The notes under the pieces were generated by a model. That model saw nothing but the letters and a program-made list of their open reading frames with translations. It searched no databases and was not told the DNA's origin. From Gammaproteobacteria bacterium (GTDB lineage: Bacteria; Pseudomonadota; Gammaproteobacteria; Chromatiales; Chromatiaceae): DNA of 16,455 nt. The DNA is taken from the NCBI GenBank assembly GCA_013041975.1, contig JABDQZ010000076.1, forward strand, positions 1 through 16,455, in the 5' to 3' direction. Shown piece after piece: positions 13,097 to 16,455 of this stretch. Made by a program: the position numbers and the translations under genes. Positions within the stretch are counted from its first letter, which is position 1. Each line of letters begins with the position of its first letter.

Positions 13097-15085
13097 ATGA
13101 CGGCCTTGTCTGATGATGAGCTGGCTAAACCCTGTTCAGGGTGTTTAACCAAAAAACAGATGATTGCAGCTGCGATTTTTGCCTTGTTTGCCGCTTATCT
13201 TGCAACTGTCGTTCCTTCCATTGAAATTGCCTGGGTAGTGACCATTTTGCTGCTCACCATATTTCTGTTTGTTTTTGAAGTGATTGAGGTCGACGTTGCT
13301 GCTGCGTCTGTGATGGTGTTGCTCGGGCTTACCTCCCTGCTTGCACCTTTGATGGGGCTGGAGCAGGGGCTGGTGGATACTCATCATCTGTTTGATGGAT
13401 TTGCCTCGAATGCAGTGATTTCGATTATCGCGGTGATGATTATCGGCGCTGGTCTGGATAAAACAGGACTGATGACACGCGTTGCAGGGTTTATCCTGAG
13501 AATAGGCGGTACCACCGAGGTACGTATTATTCCGATTATTTCTGCAACCGTAGGGTTTATTTCCTCCTTCATGCAGAACGTCGGTGCAGCAGCTCTTTTC
13601 CTGCCGGTTGTATCACGTATTTCTGCACGTTCCGGATTGCCGATGTCGCGTCTGCTGATGCCCATGGGTTTTACAGCTATCCTTGGAGGAACCATGACCA
13701 TGGTGGGTTCCAGTCCGTTAATTCTCCTGAATGACCTGATTCTGACTTCCAACAAGGCATTGTCTCCCGAGCAGCAAATGGAAACCTGGGGATTATTCTC
13801 CGTAACTCCCATCGGGGTAGCCCTGGTAACTGTAGGCATTGCCTACTTTGTAGTGGCCGGAAGGTTTGTACTGCCAAAAACGAAGAGTGAAAGCAGCACA
13901 AAAGCATCAGACTCCATGTCTTATTTTCATGATATTTATGGTATTGATTACAGGGTTCATGAAATTCGCGTACCGGAAGACAGTGAGTTAATCGGCAATG
14001 CGATCGACGATGTCGAAACTATTTACAGTGTTCGTATCATCGCCGCCAAGCTTCCAAAAGAAGAGCCGCGTTTTGGTCCGGGCAGTATTGCCCGCGACAC
14101 TGAGGTTGTTGAAGGCATGGTGCTGGGTGTTGTTGCCAGCCCGGTCGACCTGGATAATTTCGTAGAAAAGTTCGGGCTGCAAAAATTCAAGGACATCAGG
14201 ATCTTTAATGAATCACTGTCACCCAGGAAATCAGGTATCGCCGAAGTTGTTATACCGCCGGGCTCCTCACTGATTGGCAAAAGTGCCAGGGACGTCTGGA
14301 TGCGTAAAACCTACGGACTTGCCTTGATTGGCCTGCATCGCAATGGGGAAACCATGCGAGAGGGCGAAGATATCAGAAATTTACCATTTATAGCAGGTGA
14401 TACGCTGGTGGTTCACACGCCATGGCTTGCCTTGGAACGAATTGAACACGACAAGGATTTTGTTGTTGTGACTTCTGAATACCCTAAAGAAGAGCAGCTA
14501 AGGCCCGATAAGCTGAAACCTGCGGTTATTTTCTTTGGCATTGCGTTGTTCATGGTGTTGTTCACCGACATCAGGTTGTCAGTGGCTTTACTGACCGGGG
14601 CTATGGGAATGGTACTAAGTGGGGTTCTGAGTATTGAGGAAGCTTATGAGGCAGTGAGTTGGAAGACGGTTTTCCTGCTTGCCTCGCTGATTCCGCTTGG
14701 CCTTGCCGTGGAAACCACCGGGACGGCAAAATGGATCGCTGAACAGGTTTTGTCGGTTGTCGGGCATATGCCAATCTGGGTGATTCAGGCATCCGTAGCC
14801 GTACTGGCAACATTTTTCACGCTGGTCATGTCTAACGTCGGGGCTACTGTTTTGCTGGTGCCGCTGGCGGTGAACATTGCGCTTGGAGTTGGCGCTGATC
14901 CGGCAGTCTTTGCGTTGACAGTTGCCATTGCTACTTCAAATTCATTCCTGATTCCAACTCACCAGGTTAACGCTTTGATTATGGGGCCGGCAGGATACAG
15001 GGTGCCTGATTTCATGAAGGCAGGTGGTGTTATGACCGTGCTTTTCCTGGTTGTAATGCTGGTAATGATGAACCTGGTTTTTTAG
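13097..15085 (+). CDS. SLC13/DASS-family anion transporter with two TrkA_C domains
   Basis: This 662-residue inner-membrane protein has a first membrane block (about 20-258) containing SSFMQNVGAAALFLP and LGGTMTMVGSSPLILLND. A soluble region with two RCK_C/TrkA_C-type domains follows (about 280-370 and 378-455; e.g. SLIGKSARDVWMRKTYGLALIGLHRNGE and LPFIAGDTLVVH). A second block (about 473-662) has the inverted-repeat counterpart TLVMSNVGATVLLVPLAVN and ATSNSFLIPTHQVNALIMGP. This architecture is shared by the SAC1-like branch of divalent anion:Na+ symporters, which includes sulfate and dicarboxylate carriers. Start ATG 13097 has an AAGGAGA ribosome site. Substrate is not determinable: sulfate, another sulfur oxyanion or a dicarboxylate are possible. 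A cytoplasmic CSGC motif (residues 13-16) near the N terminus is curious. Confidence 0.9.
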   Translation: MTALSDDELAKPCSGCLTKKQMIAAAIFALFAAYLATVVPSIEIAWVVTILLLTIFLFVFEVIEVDVAAASVMVLLGLTSLLAPLMGLEQGLVDTHHLFDGFASNAVISIIAVMIIGAGLDKTGLMTRVAGFILRIGGTTEVRIIPIISATVGFISSFMQNVGAAALFLPVVSRISARSGLPMSRLLMPMGFTAILGGTMTMVGSSPLILLNDLILTSNKALSPEQQMETWGLFSVTPIGVALVTVGIAYFVVAGRFVLPKTKSESSTKASDSMSYFHDIYGIDYRVHEIRVPEDSELIGNAIDDVETIYSVRIIAAKLPKEEPRFGPGSIARDTEVVEGMVLGVVASPVDLDNFVEKFGLQKFKDIRIFNESLSPRKSGIAEVVIPPGSSLIGKSARDVWMRKTYGLALIGLHRNGETMREGEDIRNLPFIAGDTLVVHTPWLALERIEHDKDFVVVTSEYPKEEQLRPDKLKPAVIFFGIALFMVLFTDIRLSVALLTGAMGMVLSGVLSIEEAYEAVSWKTVFLLASLIPLGLAVETTGTAKWIAEQVLSVVGHMPIWVIQASVAVLATFFTLVMSNVGATVLLVPLAVNIALGVGADPAVFALTVAIATSNSFLIPTHQVNALIMGPAGYRVPDFMKAGGVMTVLFLVVMLVMMNLVF

Positions 15086-15087
15086 CA

Positions 15088-15129
15088 GGATTAAACCCAT
15101 AGATGATAATCTATGTAATCTGGATTAAA
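15088..15129. promoter_or_regulatory. Palindrome flanked by direct repeats between the transporter and csoS1D
   Basis: CATAGAT-GATA-ATCTATG (15098-15115) is a perfect 7-bp inverted repeat. GGATTAAA occurs directly repeated on each side (15088-15095 and 15122-15129). There is no T-tail, so an operator is more likely than a terminator. No clear promoter hexamers were found in the remaining gap to 15208. Confidence 0.45.
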
Positions 15130-15208
15130 AATTGATTAGATGCTTTTGTAACTGTGGCTTACTCTGGCGCTCTTCTAAAGAAAAGGCCTGTGCTCTATAG
15201 CGACTACC

Positions 15209-15823
15209 ATGGTTAATTTAAGGACGTACGTATACATCGATTCTTTGCAGCCGCAGCTTGCAGAGTATATGGCGTCTGTGTCCCAGGGTTTTCCGCCCAA
15301 GCCGGGTGATTCCTGCTTGTGGGTTGAGGTGTCTCCGGGGATGGCGATACATCGTGTCACTGACCTGGCGCTCAAGGCTACGCGTGTCAACCTGACTCAG
15401 CAGGTTGTTGAGCGTGCTTTCGGTTCCATGGTAATCAATCATCGTGATCAGAGTGATGTTCGTGAAGCTGGAAAAGCGATTCTGTCGAGCATGAATGCTG
15501 ACGAGGATGATCGTCAGGATTGCAGAGTAGCGTGGTCAGAAATTATTCGTGGTATGACTTCGGATCATACAGTTGTAATCAACCGGCAAGACAGGCGTGG
15601 TTCAATGATTCTGCCAGGTGACAGCATGTTCATCCTGGAAGTTGAGCCAGCCGGTTTTATTGTTTACGCTGCCAACCAGGCAGAAAAAGCCGCCAGTATC
15701 ACTTTGGTTGATGTAAAAGCTGTTGGAGCTTATGGCAGGCTTACCCTGGCGGGGCGTGAGGCAGATATTGAAGAGGCGGCGGCAGCTGCCATGCGGGCGG
15801 TAGAGTCGCCTTCCTGGACTTGA
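15209..15823 (+). CDS. csoS1D: CsoS1D, tandem-BMC (BMC-T) carboxysome shell protein
   Basis: CsoS1D forms pseudohexameric trimers, stacked in pairs, that are thought to gate metabolite passage through the alpha-carboxysome shell. The 204-residue protein matches Prochlorococcus CsoS1D closely from memory: LRTYVYIDSLQPQLAEYM, PGDSCLWVEVSPGMAIHRVTD, VVERAFGSM, VINRQDRRGSMI, AGFIVYAANQAEKA and VDVKAVGAYGRLTLAG. The first BMC domain spans about 3-105 and the second about 106-200. The gate pair Glu-Arg is kept as E68-R69, equivalent to E120-R121 of the cyanobacterial protein, which has a ~52-residue N-terminal extension that is absent here. The ribosome site is poor. The Nudix gene follows after 7 nt. 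No other cso or RubisCO gene is in the window. Confidence 0.93.
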   Translation: MVNLRTYVYIDSLQPQLAEYMASVSQGFPPKPGDSCLWVEVSPGMAIHRVTDLALKATRVNLTQQVVERAFGSMVINHRDQSDVREAGKAILSSMNADEDDRQDCRVAWSEIIRGMTSDHTVVINRQDRRGSMILPGDSMFILEVEPAGFIVYAANQAEKAASITLVDVKAVGAYGRLTLAGREADIEEAAAAAMRAVESPSWT

Positions 15824-15830
15824 TATTGAT

Positions 15831-16394
15831 ATGCATCGTCAGGAATTACTAAATCTGCTCACTAGATATAAAACGACCTTTATGGAAGAGGCTGCTTACC
15901 AGGTTCGTTCCATAGAGTTTGTAAAACAACACACAGAGATTTTCTACCGGGAGTTATGGCCGGCTCATGTTACTGGTTCAAGCTGGGTGGTTAATCCGCA
16001 AAGAACCCATGCACTGATGTTGCATCATAAAAAACATGACCAGTGGTTTCAGCCAGGTGGCCATGCAGACGGGCAGGCCGATATTCTGGCTGTTGCCCTG
16101 AGGGAAACCTCTGAAGAGACAGGACTGGATCCGTCTCATATCAAATTGTTGAGTGGTGATATTTTTGATATCGATATACATGCCATACCGGTAATCGGTA
16201 ATGAACCGGCACATGAGCATATTGATATCAGGTTTTTACTGGAAATTGACAGCTTACTTGAAATTCCTGGCAGTGATGAGTCGCATCAGGTAATGTGGGT
16301 GCCCCTTAGCAGGGTCTCAACGTTCAACAATAATCTTTCTACTTATAGAATGGTGGAGAAAACAAGACGGCTGCGCGCAAAAATTATCTATTGA
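15831..16394 (+). CDS. Nudix hydrolase downstream of csoS1D
   Basis: This 187-residue protein has a Nudix box at residues 77-99, GHADGQADILAVALRETSEETGL, with the metal-binding RETSEETG core intact. The upstream Glu of the GX5E consensus is replaced by Ala-Asp, a variation often tolerated. An N-terminal helical region (1-45) precedes strands with TGSSWVVNPQRTHALMLHHKKHDQWFQPGG. The C-terminal part includes EHIDIRFLLEI and ESHQVMWVPLSRV. The family hydrolyses nucleoside diphosphates linked to another moiety; the substrate here is unknown. The start ATG is 7 nt after the csoS1D stop and has no evident ribosome site, suggesting translational coupling. Its N-terminal helix and GGHADG suggest a sugar-nucleotide, CoA or dinucleotide-type Nudix, but this cannot be resolved. 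Confidence 0.88.
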   Translation: MHRQELLNLLTRYKTTFMEEAAYQVRSIEFVKQHTEIFYRELWPAHVTGSSWVVNPQRTHALMLHHKKHDQWFQPGGHADGQADILAVALRETSEETGLDPSHIKLLSGDIFDIDIHAIPVIGNEPAHEHIDIRFLLEIDSLLEIPGSDESHQVMWVPLSRVSTFNNNLSTYRMVEKTRRLRAKIIY

Positions 16395-16455
16395 AATTGA
16401 TTATTTTCATTTCGTTTTTAATGGATTTGTGTGTGTAATTAGTTGTTACGGTTTA

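Noticed and set aside
13384..13839. 151-residue minus-strand frame inside the transporter gene
   Set aside because: It lies fully opposite a well-conserved membrane domain and looks like an antisense shadow.
16395..16455. Short AT-rich tail after the Nudix gene
   Set aside because: No hairpin, promoter or reading frame could be supported in these 61 bases.

Overview
The window looks like a chromosomal segment of a chemolithoautotrophic, sulfur-oxidising gammaproteobacterium. Two independent lines of sequence evidence support this. The first is a periplasmic thiosulfate-oxidation (Sox) cluster, soxX-soxA-[LysM/SoxK fusion]-soxY-soxZ-soxB, with no soxCD in view. The second is a gene for the alpha-carboxysome tandem-BMC shell protein CsoS1D, which implies CO2 fixation in carboxysomes. 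Genus cannot be assigned from the sequence alone.

Layout. Positions 1-703 hold the 3' end of an exported-looking protein (possibly CAP-domain). Positions 779-1132 (minus) encode a small secreted Gly/Asn/Asp/Tyr-rich protein, probably a sulfur globule protein. Positions 1289-4070 encode a TtrS/TtrR-like two-component system (PhnD-type periplasmic sensor kinase plus FixJ-type regulator). Positions 4268-9434 hold the Sox cluster. A 166-bp gap with three successive hairpins separates soxZ from soxB. Positions 9473-10312 (minus) encode a CvfB/YitL-type S1 RNA-binding protein. Positions 10468-10830 (plus) encode a second, roughly 93% identical copy of the globule-like protein. Positions 10987-12141 encode a response regulator fused to a PP2C/SpoIIE phosphatase. 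Positions 12183-12848 (minus) encode an OmpA-family lipoprotein. Positions 13097-15085 encode an SLC13/DASS transporter with two TrkA_C domains. Positions 15209-16394 hold csoS1D followed 7 nt later by a Nudix hydrolase gene.

How it fits together. In organisms with SoxXAYZB but without SoxCD, the sulfane sulfur on SoxY is known to be deposited as periplasmic sulfur globules. Two near-identical globule-protein genes bracketing the sox genes, with matching promoter architecture (TTGCTA-N16-TATACT followed by a short 5' hairpin), fit such a storage pathway. The two-component system directly upstream of soxX is a plausible sensor of a sulfur oxyanion that controls it. The downstream part adds a carbon-fixation component (CsoS1D) and an anion transporter.

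Most notable points: a LysM domain fused to two tandem SoxK-like (SoxAX-binding) domains in the soxK position; paired globule genes with a shared promoter/leader; a TtrSR-like system apparently dedicated to Sox; the triple hairpin before soxB, one of which closely resembles a type I-E CRISPR repeat in isolation; and csoS1D coupled to a Nudix hydrolase. No tRNA, rRNA, insertion sequence or CRISPR array was seen.
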